DNA of 64,000 nucleotides, from NCBI GenBank assembly GCA_963765725.1, contig CAVXXI010000001.1:248001-312000 (forward strand), written 5' to 3'. The translations under genes and the position numbers were made by a program. Below the pieces are notes generated by a model. That model was not told the origin of the DNA. It was given only the letters and a program-made list of their open reading frames with translations, and ran no database searches. Source of the stretch: DASQEH01 sp963765725. Lineage in GTDB: Bacteria; Actinomycetota; Actinomycetes; Propionibacteriales; Nocardioidaceae. Of the stretch, positions 50,990-62,050 are shown in pieces; positions within the stretch are counted from its first letter, which is position 1, and every line of letters begins with the position of its first letter.

Positions 50990-51925
50990 ATGACGGTTCC
51001 GCAGTTCTCCCGCCCGGGCGCCATCGACCTCTCCGCACTGCGGAAGCCGGCGGGACCGCCCCGGCAGCCGGGTGCGTCGGGGACGGCCGGCTCGTACGCC
51101 TTCGACGTCGTCGGAGAGGGCTCGCTGCGCACGGACGTCGTCGAGAAGTCCATGTCGGTGGTCGTCCTGGTCAGCTTCTGGTCAGCGCAGGTGCCCGCGT
51201 CAGCAGAGATCAACGCGACGCTCTCGACGCTCGCCGACGAGTTCGCCGGCAGGTTCCTCTTCGCGCGGGTCGATGTCGGCGCGCAGCCGGAGCTGGCGAC
51301 CGCGCTCGGCATCCCGCAGGTGCCACTCGTCGTCGCGGCTCTGCGGGGACAGCTGGCACCACTCATCCAGGAGTCGCTGCCCGAGGCGGAGATGCGGCTG
51401 CTGCTCGACCAGGTCCTGCAGGCGGCGGCCGCCAACGGCATCGCGGGTGTCGCCGACCCGGTCTCCGCGGCACCGGCCGGCGCCCCGGCCGCCGACGATC
51501 TCGACGAGGAGCCGTTGTCGCGCTACCCGGAGGCCGAGGACGCGCTACTGTCGGGCGACCTCGACGCGGCCATCGACGGCTACTCGGCAGCCCTGAAGGC
51601 CGCTCCCGGCGACCCCGAGGCCACCGTCGGGCTGGCACGGGCACAGCTCCTCAAGCGCACCTCGGGCGCCGACCCGGTGGCCGCGCGGGCGGCGGCGCAG
51701 GCGGCTCCGGACGACGTGTCGGCTCAGACCCTGGTCGCCGACATCGACCTGCTCGACGGGGAGGTCGACGACGCGTTCAGCCGGCTGATCGAGCTCGTCC
51801 GCCGCACCAGCGACGCCGACCGCGATGCCGCGCGCCGGCACCTGGTCGAGATGTTCGCCGTCGTGGGCGATGGTGATCCGCAGGTAGTGCGGGCCCGCCA
51901 GCGGCTGGCCAGCGCGCTCTACTGA
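50990..51925 (+). CDS. Thioredoxin-fold TPR protein (CnoX/YbbN-like)
   Basis: A 311-residue protein. Residues about 30-150 are a thioredoxin fold: VVLVSFWSAQVPASAEINATLSTLA shows the active-site position as S-A-Q-V, without the CXXC cysteines, so redox activity is not expected. From about 180 a TPR-like helical part follows (EDALLSGDLDAAIDGYSAALKAAPGDPEATVGLARAQLL). E. coli CnoX has a similar plan and acts as a holdase chaperone. Same gene order beside icmA in Streptomyces, from memory. Confidence 0.85.
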   Translation: MTVPQFSRPGAIDLSALRKPAGPPRQPGASGTAGSYAFDVVGEGSLRTDVVEKSMSVVVLVSFWSAQVPASAEINATLSTLADEFAGRFLFARVDVGAQPELATALGIPQVPLVVAALRGQLAPLIQESLPEAEMRLLLDQVLQAAAANGIAGVADPVSAAPAGAPAADDLDEEPLSRYPEAEDALLSGDLDAAIDGYSAALKAAPGDPEATVGLARAQLLKRTSGADPVAARAAAQAAPDDVSAQTLVADIDLLDGEVDDAFSRLIELVRRTSDADRDAARRHLVEMFAVVGDGDPQVVRARQRLASALY

Positions 51926-51929
51926 GCCG

Positions 51930-52580
51930 GTGCGCCTGTACCTGTCGTCGTTCCGATTGGGCGAACACCCTGAGCACCTGGTCCGGCTCGTCGGTGCCGG
52001 TGCCCGCGTGGCGGCGATCTCCAACGCCGTCGACCCGGTCGACGTGCATACCGAGGAGGGCCGTCGGGAGGCGGTACGCGCCGAACTCGACGCCCTCGGC
52101 CGTCTCGGCCTGGCTGCCGACGAGCTGGACCTGCGCGACTACGTCGACGACCCGGCCGGCGTCCGACGGGCGCTCGAGCCGTATGCCGGCGTCTGGCTGC
52201 GCGGGGGCAACGCTTTCATGCTCAGGGCCGTGATGCGTCGCAGCGGCGCTGACACCGCCTTGGTCGACCTGGTGCGGCAGGACGCGCTCGTGTACGCCGG
52301 GTACAGCGCGGGGCCGTGCGTCCTGGCGCCCAGCCTGCGCGGGCTCGAGTACTGCGACGACCCTGGTGCCGTCGAGCGGGCGTACGGCTCGCCGGCGGTC
52401 TGGGACGGACTCGGGCTGATCGACTACGCGTTCGTGCCGCACGTGGACTCACCGGGTCATCCGGAGACGGAGCAGATGGCCGTCGTGACCGAGCACTACC
52501 GCCGCGACGGCGTCCCGCATCGGACGCTGCGCGACGGCCAGGCGCTCGTTGTCGAGCGCGGCGTGACCACCTTGGTCTGA
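51930..52580 (+). CDS. Peptidase S51 (peptidase E)-like protein
   Basis: A 216-residue class I glutamine-amidotransferase-like fold. VWLRGGNAFMLRAVM and VYAGYSAGPCVLAPSL carry the family's nucleophile-elbow Ser in G-Y-S-A-G; FVPHVDSPGHPET supplies the likely His. E. coli PepE cleaves Asp-X dipeptides. GTG start at 51930, 4 bp after the preceding stop. Confidence 0.87.
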   Translation: MRLYLSSFRLGEHPEHLVRLVGAGARVAAISNAVDPVDVHTEEGRREAVRAELDALGRLGLAADELDLRDYVDDPAGVRRALEPYAGVWLRGGNAFMLRAVMRRSGADTALVDLVRQDALVYAGYSAGPCVLAPSLRGLEYCDDPGAVERAYGSPAVWDGLGLIDYAFVPHVDSPGHPETEQMAVVTEHYRRDGVPHRTLRDGQALVVERGVTTLV

Positions 52581-52659
52581 CGACAGCGGTTCGGGTCGGT
52601 CACCGGTGCCCCACCAGCGACTTCGCCACCCGAAGAGATCCGACTTCAGGTCGCCATGG

Positions 52660-53715
52660 CTACTCGAGAGCCGGCTCCTTCGGTGAGTGAGGGTAGGGCC
52701 GACCGCCGTGCAGGAAGCCGGTACCGTCGGTCGTCGCCGCCTCCACGGCCGAACGGATCCGGTCGGCCGTGTGCGGTCTGCTGTGGGCGGCGACCTCGTC
52801 CTCCGAGCACCAATGCACGGCGGCGATCTCCCGCGGCTCGAAGACCATCGTCTCAACAAGATCCGCAGCAACCGTGGCGAGGTCGAACACCAGCAGGCAG
52901 GCGTCGTCCCAGCCTGCCCACGGCGGCAGCCAGTCGACGGCCAGCAGCCGTGTCGGGGGGAGCGAGACGCCCAGCTCCTCCTCGATCTCGCGGCGCACCG
53001 CGTCGTACGGCGACTCGCCCGGCTCGACCACGCCACCGGGCAGGTCCCAGTCCGGCTTGTACGTCAACTCGCACATCAGCACCCGCCCGGCCGGGTCGCG
53101 CAGCAGCCCCTGCGAGATGACGCGCTTCCTCGGCAGTCCCGAGTTGAGCACCGCCCGGAAGCCGTCGGCGCTCTCCGGACGAGCGTCGGCGGCGAGCCGG
53201 GCCAGCAACACGTAGTCGCGACGCTCGCCGCCGCGGGTCCGCAGGCTCCGGACCACCCCTTCTCGCCGCAGCCCGGCGCGCGACGCCAGCCGGAGCGAGG
53301 CGAGGTTCTCCGGCTCCACGTGCGCCTCGACACGGGCGAGGCCGAGCTGGTCGAAGCAGTACGCGATCAGCAGCCGGACCGCCCGCCGACCGGTACCGCG
53401 GCCGCGGTGGCCCCGGTACAGGGTCCAGGAGAGCTCGCCCACGCCGTCGTCGGAGCGGCGCACCGCCACACTGCCGGCGATCTCGCCGTCGCGCTCCACG
53501 AGGAAGTTGACCGTCCTGCGGTCGTCGGCGTACTCGGAGCGCCACCTCGCGATCGCGTCGGCGTGCTCCCGCGCGGTCGGTACGACCGCGGTGAAACCGA
53601 ACCACAGCGCGATCTCCTCGTCGTGCTGCAGCCTGGCCGGCTCGACGTCCTCGTCGCGCCAAGGTCGCAGCACCACGTCGCCGTCGCGGAGCGTCGGCTG
53701 CGGGGGGACCGTCAC
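52660..53715 (-). CDS. GNAT acetyltransferase - Nudix hydrolase fusion
   Basis: A 351-residue two-domain protein. N-terminal GNAT (about 1-175): RGHRGRGTGRRAVRLLIAYCF is the acetyl-CoA-binding loop, followed by NLASLRLASRAGLRREGVVR. C-terminal Nudix (about 190-330): the Nudix box GGVVEPGESPYDAVRREIEEELGV matches GX5EX7REUXEEXGU. GTG start at 53713-53715, one base after the glgB stop, so it is translated from the glgE operon message. The substrates are unknown. An upstream extension of the frame has no homology. Confidence 0.87.
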   Translation of the reverse strand: MTVPPQPTLRDGDVVLRPWRDEDVEPARLQHDEEIALWFGFTAVVPTAREHADAIARWRSEYADDRRTVNFLVERDGEIAGSVAVRRSDDGVGELSWTLYRGHRGRGTGRRAVRLLIAYCFDQLGLARVEAHVEPENLASLRLASRAGLRREGVVRSLRTRGGERRDYVLLARLAADARPESADGFRAVLNSGLPRKRVISQGLLRDPAGRVLMCELTYKPDWDLPGGVVEPGESPYDAVRREIEEELGVSLPPTRLLAVDWLPPWAGWDDACLLVFDLATVAADLVETMVFEPREIAAVHWCSEDEVAAHSRPHTADRIRSAVEAATTDGTGFLHGGRPYPHSPKEPALE

Positions 53716-53716
53716 G

Positions 53717-55942
53717 TCACGACGAGGCGACCCGGGGCCGTGCCGCGGGCTTCTTCGGCGTCTCCGGCACGTACCGCAGCCAGACCGTCCCCAGCGGCGG
53801 GAGCTGGACCAAGGCCGAGGCGGGCTGCCCATGCCAGCCCTCGTCCGTCGCCGTCACGGCGCCCAGGTTGCCGACACCCGAGCCGGAGTAGGCCTCCGAG
53901 TCGGTGTTGAGCACCTCGTCCCAGCGGCCGGCCACCGGCAGGCCTAGGTGGTATCCGTACCTCGGGACCGCCGAGAAGTTCGACACGCACGCCAGCCGCG
54001 AGCCGTCCTCGCCGGTACGCAGGAAGCTGAACACGTTGCTGGTGCTGTCGTTGGCGTCGATCCACCCGAAGCCGCGAGGGTCCTGGTCGAGCGACCACAG
54101 CGCCTGCGTCGCACGGTAGGCGGAGTTGAGGTCCTTCACGAGCCGGTGCACGCCGAGGTGCTCGACGTGGTCGAGCAGCCACCAGTCGAGCTCGCGGCTC
54201 TCGGCCCACTCCGACTCCTGAGCGAGCTCGATGCCCATGAAGATGAGCTGCTTGCCGGGGTGCGCCCACATGTACCCGAGCAGCGCCCGCACGTTCGCGA
54301 GCTGCCGCCACCGGTCACCGGGCATCTTCCGCAGCAGCGAGCCCTTCCCGTGGACCACCTCGTCGTGCGAGATCGGCAGCACGTAGTTCTCGGTGTACGC
54401 GTACATCATCGAGAACGTCATCTGGTGATGGTGGTACTGGCGGTGGATCGGGTCGTTCGCCATGTAGCCCAGCGAGTCGTGCATCCAGCCCATGTTCCAC
54501 TTGAAGCCGAAGCCGAGCCCGCCGAGGTGGGTCGGGCGCGTGACACCCGGCCACGCGGTCGACTCCTCGGCGATCACCACGGTGCCGGGCACCCTGCGGT
54601 AGCAGGTGGCGTTGACCTCCTGGAGCAGCGCCACCGCCTCGAGGTTCTCCCGGCCGCCGTACTGGTTCGGCGTCCACTCCCCCGGCTCACGCGAGTAGTC
54701 GAGGTACAGCATCGACGCGACCCCGTCGACACGGAGCCCGTCGATGTGGAACTCCTCGAGCCAGTACAATGCGTTGGCCACCAGGAAGTTGCGCACCTCG
54801 CGGCGCCCGAAGTCGAAGATGTAGGAGCCCCACTCCGCGTGCCAGCCCTTCTGGGGGTCCGCGTGCTCGTACAGGGCGGTGCCGTCGAAGCGCGCGAGCG
54901 CCCAGTCGTCGGTGGCGAAGTGGCCGGGAACCCAGTCCAGCAGGACGCCGATCCCCGCCTGATGCAGCGTGTCGACCAGCAGCCGGAACTCGTCGGGGTT
55001 GCCGAACCGCGACGTCGCCGCGAAGTAGCCGGTGACGTGGTAGCCCCACGAGCCGCCGAAGGGGTGCTCCATGACCGGCAGCAGCTCGACATGCGTGAAC
55101 CCGAGGTCCTTCACGTACCCGACGAGCTCGTCGGCCAGCTGCACGTACGACCTGTCCTTGCGCCAGGACCCGAGGTGCACCTCGTAGACGCTCATCGGCC
55201 TCTCCGTCGGGCGCTCCGAGCGCGATGCGACCCACTCGGCGTCGTTCCACTCGTGCCTCGACGTGAACACCGACGACGCCCACTTCGGCGGCTTCTCGGC
55301 GTACGTCGCCATCGGGTCGGCCTTCTCCCGCCACACGCCGTCGGCGCCGCAGATCTGGTACTTGTAGAGGGTTCCGTCTCCGACGTCGGGGACGAACAGC
55401 TCCCAGATGCCCGACGAGCCGAGCTCGCGCATCGGATGACCGCGGCCGTCCCAGAAATTGAAGTCGCCGGTGACGCGCAGCCCCTTGGCGTTCGGCGCCC
55501 AGACCGCGAACGACGTACCGGTCACCGAGCCCGTCGAGCTCGTGTAAGTGTGGACGTGGGCGCCGAGCACGTCCCACAGCTGCTCGTGGCGCCCCTCGTT
55601 GATCAGGTGCTGGTCGATCTGCCCGACGGTGGGCAGGTAGCGGTACGGATCGTCGACGGTCTGGGTCGCGTGGCCGTCGTACTCGACCTCGAGCCGGTAG
55701 TCGGTCACCGTGGGCTGGTCCAGGACCGCGACCCAGATCCCCTCGTGCTCGTGGCGCATCGGCACGACCGACGAGCCGACCCTGACGTTGACCGCGTTGG
55801 CGAGCGGACGCAGCGTACGGACGGTCACCCGCTTGTCGCTCACGTGCGGCCCGAGGACGCTGTGCGGGCTGGCGTGCACGCCAGCGACGATCGAGTCGAG
55901 CTCCTGCGTGGACACCGCCAGGGGAGCGGGCGCGGGGCTCAT
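53717..55942 (-). CDS. glgB: 1,4-alpha-glucan branching enzyme
   Basis: A 741-residue GH13 enzyme that introduces alpha-1,6 branches. Two N-terminal beta domains (about 1-220) include the CBM48 region. The catalytic barrel has GVLLDWVPGHFATD, FHIDGLRVDGVASMLYLDY (nucleophile Asp), VVIAEESTAWP (acid/base Glu) and LPISHDEVVHGKGSL. Start ATG at 55940-55942; 4-bp overlap with mak. Fourth gene of the pathway operon. Confidence 0.96.
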   Translation of the reverse strand: MSPAPAPLAVSTQELDSIVAGVHASPHSVLGPHVSDKRVTVRTLRPLANAVNVRVGSSVVPMRHEHEGIWVAVLDQPTVTDYRLEVEYDGHATQTVDDPYRYLPTVGQIDQHLINEGRHEQLWDVLGAHVHTYTSSTGSVTGTSFAVWAPNAKGLRVTGDFNFWDGRGHPMRELGSSGIWELFVPDVGDGTLYKYQICGADGVWREKADPMATYAEKPPKWASSVFTSRHEWNDAEWVASRSERPTERPMSVYEVHLGSWRKDRSYVQLADELVGYVKDLGFTHVELLPVMEHPFGGSWGYHVTGYFAATSRFGNPDEFRLLVDTLHQAGIGVLLDWVPGHFATDDWALARFDGTALYEHADPQKGWHAEWGSYIFDFGRREVRNFLVANALYWLEEFHIDGLRVDGVASMLYLDYSREPGEWTPNQYGGRENLEAVALLQEVNATCYRRVPGTVVIAEESTAWPGVTRPTHLGGLGFGFKWNMGWMHDSLGYMANDPIHRQYHHHQMTFSMMYAYTENYVLPISHDEVVHGKGSLLRKMPGDRWRQLANVRALLGYMWAHPGKQLIFMGIELAQESEWAESRELDWWLLDHVEHLGVHRLVKDLNSAYRATQALWSLDQDPRGFGWIDANDSTSNVFSFLRTGEDGSRLACVSNFSAVPRYGYHLGLPVAGRWDEVLNTDSEAYSGSGVGNLGAVTATDEGWHGQPASALVQLPPLGTVWLRYVPETPKKPAARPRVASS

Positions 55943-57329
55943 GCCACGTCCTCGGACGCGAGACGGGCGATGGCCTGCAGGGGGATCGACAGCCACAGCG
56001 GCCGGTTCCGTGCCTCGTACACCGCCTCGTACACCGCCTTGTCGGTCTCGTAGGCCCGTAGCAGAACCCGCTGGTCGTCCGGCTTGGCGCCCGCCGTGCT
56101 GGCATACCCCTCGACGAACGCGTCGCGGTTGCGCGTCGACCACTCGTTGGCGCGGTAGCTCAGATGCTCTCCGGTGCCGAACTGGCGCAGGGTGGCGCCG
56201 GCCGCGTAGTCGAACGACCGAAGCATCCCGGCGATGTCGCGCAGCGGCGAGTCCAGAGCGGTCCGCTCGGGGAGGCTCTTCGCCGGCTCGCCCTCGAAGT
56301 CGAGGATCTTCCAGCCCTTCACGGTGCGGAGAGTCTGGCCCAGGTGCAGGTCGCCGTGGATGCGCTGGACGGGGATGGGGTGCTGGGCGTCCGCGACGGC
56401 GGCGTAGTGCGACCTGATCCGCGGGGCGTACTCCGCGAGCTCCGGGATGGCGGCCAGTGCCGAGTCGAGCCGCAGGCTCATCGCTTCCCCGAGATGGGCG
56501 CGCTGAGGACCGGTGAGGGTGTCGGTGTCGAAGAGCGTGGCCAGGTCGGTGTGTACCTCAGCGGTCGCCTCACCGAGTCGCCACGCCTCACCGGCGAAAT
56601 CGCCACCCACCTCCTCGGGGTGGAGGTCCTCCTCGACGAGCAGGTCGCGCACGCTCGCCAGCGCGATGTCCCAGCCGTCGGTCCCGGTACGCAGGAACGT
56701 CTGCAGCATCCCCAGATGCCCGCTCCTGTCGGTGCCCTCGGCGTCGCTCCACTTCGCTTCGATCCACCCGAGCAGCGGGGCCACGTGCGTGCTGCCGTGC
56801 CGGGTGAGGGCCGCGTGCACCTCGATGTCGGGGTTACCGCCCGGGCTCAGCCGACGGAACAGCTTAAGGATCGCGTCCTCGCCGTAGGCGATCGACGTGT
56901 TGGACTGCTCCGCCGTCATCACGGTCCCGGGCACCGACAGCGGCGGGATCGGCGCATCCTCGACGACGTGGAAGCTCACGGAGTCGTCGGCGGACCGTCG
57001 TGAGAACCCCTCGAGCAGCGCCTCCGACATGGACTTGAAGTAGACGCCGTCGTAGGCGACGACGTCGCCGAGCTCGGGGTGCGACGTCTCGCCCACGAGC
57101 GCGTGCGCCATCTCGGGGTCGATGGCGTCGCGGTAGACGACCGGGAACTGGTACAGGTCGGACTTGCCGTCGTCGTACTGCACGGTCACGATCTCGATCC
57201 GGCCCTGCGGCTCGACCGGGGAGCGCCATGCCAGCGGGCGCACCGAGGTGACCGAGAAGGTGCGGCCCTTGCCGCTGAACCACCTGCGGCCGGCGAAGTA
57301 GGTTGAGACCAGGTCATCGAACGGTGTCG

Positions 57330-57333
<4 letters not shown>
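55939..57333 (-). CDS. mak: Maltokinase
   Basis: A 464-residue kinase (Pep2 type) that converts maltose and ATP to maltose 1-phosphate, the GlgE donor. The kinase-like core has IQRIHGDLHLGQTLR and WKILDFEGEPAKSLPERT, the APH-type catalytic and metal-binding loops. The N-terminal cap has TYFAGRRWFSGKGRTFSV. GTG at 57331-57333, 4-bp overlap with treS. In some actinobacteria it is fused to TreS; here it is separate. Confidence 0.94.
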
Positions 57334-58994
<1,661 letters not shown>

Positions 58995-58997
58995 GAC

Positions 58998-60989
58998 TCA
59001 GGGCCTCCGCACGGACAGGATGTGCGCGGGCTCCACGAACGGGTCGAGGCGGACGTAGTTGTGCTCGCCCCAGCGCCAGGTCTCCCCGGAGATCTCGTCG
59101 GTCACGACGAACGTCTCGTGCCAGTCGTAGCCGAGGGCGGGCATGTCGAGGTGGACGACCGTCTCACGGGTGCCGTGCGGGTCGACGTTGACCACGACGA
59201 TGACGGTGTCGTCGTCGCCCTCGGCTGTCGTCGCGGACTTGCTGAAGCAGAGCACCGAGTCGTTCTCGGTGCTGTGCAGGGTGAGGTTGCGCAGCAGCTG
59301 CAGTGCGCGGTGCCGGCGACGGATCGAGTTGAGCAGGGTCAGGTACGGCGCGAGCGTGCGCCCCTCCGCCTCGGCGGCCGCCCAGTCGCGTGGCCGCAGC
59401 TGGTACTTCTCCGAGTCGAGGTACTCCTCCGAACCGGGCCGGACCGCGACGTGCTCGAACAGCTCGAAGCCCGAGTACACGCCCCACGACGGCGACCCGG
59501 TGGCGGCGAGGGTGGCGCGGATCTTGAAGGCGGCGGGACCGCCGTACTGCAGGAAGTCGGACAAGATGTCGGGGGTGTTGACGAAGAAGTTGGGGCGCAT
59601 CAGGTCGGCCGTCTCCGTCGAGACCTCCTGGAGGTACTGCTCGAGCTCCCACTTCAGGTTGCGCCAGGTGAAGTAGGTGTACGACTGGTGGAAGCCGACC
59701 ATGCCCAGGCCACGCATCATGTAGGGCCGGGTGAAGGCCTCGGCCAGGAAGATCACGTCGGGCTCGGTGCGCCGTATCTCGGCGAAGAGCCATTCCCAGA
59801 AGCACACGGGCTTCGTGTGGGGGTTGTCCACCCGGAAGATGCGCACGCCGTGGCCGATCCAGTGGCGCACGATGCGCAGGATCTCCGCCCGCAAGCCCTC
59901 GTAGTCGTTGTCGAAGTTGAGCGGGTAGATGTCCTGGTACTTCTTCGGCGGGTTCTCCGCGTACGCGATGGAGCCGTCGGCACGCGTGGTGAACCACTCG
60001 GGGTGGCTCGAGACCCACGGATGGTCGGGGGCGCACTGCAGCGCCAGGTCGAGGGCGACCTCCAGGCCGAGCGACTGCGCGCCGGCGACGAAGTCGTCGA
60101 AGTCGTCGATCGTCCCCAGCGCGGGGTCGACGGCGTCGTGGCCGCCGGCTGAGGAGCCGATGGCCCACGGTGAGCCCGGGTCGGTGTCGGAGGGGGTCAG
60201 CGTGTTGTTCGGGCCCTTGCGGTTGACCTCGCCGATCGGGTGGATCGGCGGCAGGTAGACGACGTCGAACAGCATGTCGGCGACGGCCGGCAGCCGCTTG
60301 GCCGCCGTCGTGAACGTCCCCGACGTCCAAGTGCCGCTCTCGGCGTCGTACGACGCACCTTCGGAACGGGGGAAGAACTCGTACCACGAGCCGTACAGCG
60401 CCCGGACCCGGTCGACGTAGACCGGGAACGGACCCTCACGCGAAAGCAGGTCGCGGAGCGGGAAAGCGTGCAGTGCGGCGGCGACCTCCGGGCTCGTCAT
60501 CGCCGCGAGGCGGACCGGTACCGGGAGCACGTCGTCGCGGCCGGCGGCAGCTGCGGCCGTCAGCGTCTTGCGGGCTGCCTTGGCCGGCGCGGTGTCGGAC
60601 GGCACGCCCTCGAGCGCACGGGCGAAGATCAGGTCGCCCTCGGTGAACATCAGGGCGACGTCGATGTCGGCCGGGATCTTGATCTCTGCGTCGTGGCGCC
60701 AGGTGGCGTACGGGTCGGACCACGACTCGATCCGGTACGTCCAGGCGCCCTCGGAGTCTGGCGTGACCGTGGCCTCGTACCGGTTGGGGAAGTCGAGCTC
60801 CGTCATGTGGACGAGGGGGCGGTCGTTGCCCTCGGGGTCGGTGAGGACCACCCCTGCGCCGAGCTGGTCGTGGCCCTCCCGGAACACAGCGGCCTGGACG
60901 GTGAACGACTCGCCGACGGACGCCTTGACGGGGTACCGGCCCCGCTCGACGACCGGGCTGACGTTCGTGACGGGAATGCGCGCAACCAT
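58998..60989 (-). CDS. glgE: Alpha-1,4-glucan:maltose-1-phosphate maltosyltransferase
   Basis: A 663-residue GH13_3 enzyme that adds maltosyl units from maltose 1-phosphate to alpha-glucan. N-terminal beta domains (about 1-180) are followed by the barrel: VYLPPIHPIGEVNRKG, VALDLALQCAPDHPWV, VRIFRVDNPHTKPVCFWEWL (nucleophile Asp) and VIFLAEAFTRPYMM (acid Glu). ATG at 60987-60989; a short upstream extension is not needed. First gene of the operon glgE-treS-mak-glgB, which turns trehalose into branched glucan. Confidence 0.96.
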   Translation of the reverse strand: MVARIPVTNVSPVVERGRYPVKASVGESFTVQAAVFREGHDQLGAGVVLTDPEGNDRPLVHMTELDFPNRYEATVTPDSEGAWTYRIESWSDPYATWRHDAEIKIPADIDVALMFTEGDLIFARALEGVPSDTAPAKAARKTLTAAAAAGRDDVLPVPVRLAAMTSPEVAAALHAFPLRDLLSREGPFPVYVDRVRALYGSWYEFFPRSEGASYDAESGTWTSGTFTTAAKRLPAVADMLFDVVYLPPIHPIGEVNRKGPNNTLTPSDTDPGSPWAIGSSAGGHDAVDPALGTIDDFDDFVAGAQSLGLEVALDLALQCAPDHPWVSSHPEWFTTRADGSIAYAENPPKKYQDIYPLNFDNDYEGLRAEILRIVRHWIGHGVRIFRVDNPHTKPVCFWEWLFAEIRRTEPDVIFLAEAFTRPYMMRGLGMVGFHQSYTYFTWRNLKWELEQYLQEVSTETADLMRPNFFVNTPDILSDFLQYGGPAAFKIRATLAATGSPSWGVYSGFELFEHVAVRPGSEEYLDSEKYQLRPRDWAAAEAEGRTLAPYLTLLNSIRRRHRALQLLRNLTLHSTENDSVLCFSKSATTAEGDDDTVIVVVNVDPHGTRETVVHLDMPALGYDWHETFVVTDEISGETWRWGEHNYVRLDPFVEPAHILSVRRP

Positions 60990-61070
60990 TGGTCTGAACC
61001 TACCGAAGCTCACGGGCTGGTGCACAATTCTCGACCGCTCGTGAGACGGCGCACCTCGGATACGAAGACA

Positions 61071-61113
61071 CCCCCCGGTCTCGCGGGGGAGTCAGGACCA
61101 CGAGACCGGGGGG
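61071..61113 (-). terminator. Strong hairpin terminator after the transporter operon
   Basis: CCCCCCGGTCTCG (61071-61083) pairs perfectly with CGAGACCGGGGGG (61101-61113): 13-bp stem, 17-nt loop. It lies between the end of the permease gene (61142) and glgE on the same strand, so it ends the transporter transcript. Confidence 0.8.
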
Positions 61114-61141
61114 TTGCTGTGGGGCGGTAGTACGGGTGTGC

Positions 61142-62050
61142 TCAGATCGTGCCGGTGAGTCCGCGCTTGTTGCGGATCCGCCGGGTGAAGACGTTGAACA
61201 CCGCGTCGACGATCATGCCGATGGTCAAGATGACGATCATCAACGCCAGCAGCCAGGGGGCCCCGCCCGGCACGGTGTGGGAGTAGTTCAACGCGCCGCC
61301 GAGCGACGAGGCGCCGCCGCCGATGGGGACCAGCAGCTCACCGGCCAGCAGGCTGCGCCAGGAGAACGCCCAGCCCTGCTTGAGCCCGCTGAAGTACGAC
61401 GGCATGGCGGCCGGCAGCACGATGTGCCGGTAGCGGTTGATGCCGCGGGCACCGATCATGTGACCGGCTCGCAACAGCGGGGGCGGTACCTCGTCGATGC
61501 CGGTGATCACTCCGGCGGCGATCGAGGGAGCCGCGCCGAGCACCACCACGAACAGGATCGCGCTTTCGTGCAGTCCGAAGAAGAGGATCGCCAACGGGAA
61601 CCAGGCGATGGAGGGCATCGTCTGCAGACCGGCGATCAGCGACCCGATGGCCAGCCGGAGCGTCCGCCACTGGACGACCGCGACGCCGAGCGCGGTCCCG
61701 ATGAGGATGGCCAGGCCGTATCCCATCGCCGCCCTGTGCAACGTCTTGGTGAGCTCCTGGAACAGGGTCGGCGAGCCCTCGAGCCGCGCGTTGCCCAAGA
61801 TCTCGTGCCAGAGCCGGGCGAACACCGTGCCGGGGCTCGGGAGCACGTAGTCGGGCTTCCAGGTCGTGACGACCGCGAACTCCCAGAGCGCGAGCACGAT
61901 GCCGACGGCGAGCAGCTTCGGCCAGATCGCCGTCCATGCCTTGTGCGCGAAGCCGGGGCCCGCGTCGTCGGTCTCCCTGGACCGCTGGACGGTGAGCTCG
62001 GTCAGCTCCGCGTCGGTCAGCGTGGGGAGGGGTGTGGTCTCAACGGACAT
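61142..62050 (-). CDS. ABC transporter permease, sulfonate/nitrate/taurine type
   Basis: A 302-residue inner-membrane permease with six predicted helices. The EAA loop region LRAGHMIGARGINRYRHIVLPAAMPSYFSGLKQGWAFSWRSLLAGEL is the BPD_transp_1 signature of the SsuC/TauC/NrtB group. ATG at 62048-62050, overlapping the ATPase gene by 11 bp. The substrate is not determined by sequence. Confidence 0.9.
   Translation of the reverse strand: MSVETTPLPTLTDAELTELTVQRSRETDDAGPGFAHKAWTAIWPKLLAVGIVLALWEFAVVTTWKPDYVLPSPGTVFARLWHEILGNARLEGSPTLFQELTKTLHRAAMGYGLAILIGTALGVAVVQWRTLRLAIGSLIAGLQTMPSIAWFPLAILFFGLHESAILFVVVLGAAPSIAAGVITGIDEVPPPLLRAGHMIGARGINRYRHIVLPAAMPSYFSGLKQGWAFSWRSLLAGELLVPIGGGASSLGGALNYSHTVPGGAPWLLALMIVILTIGMIVDAVFNVFTRRIRNKRGLTGTI

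Noticed and set aside
53948..56053. 701-codon plus-strand frame
   Set aside because: Antisense to glgB, which has all GH13 motifs; no independent start signal or domain.
61071..61113. 6C-type structured RNA
   Set aside because: The C-rich tract is inside one perfect terminator-like stem; the pair of C-loop hairpins that defines that RNA is not present.
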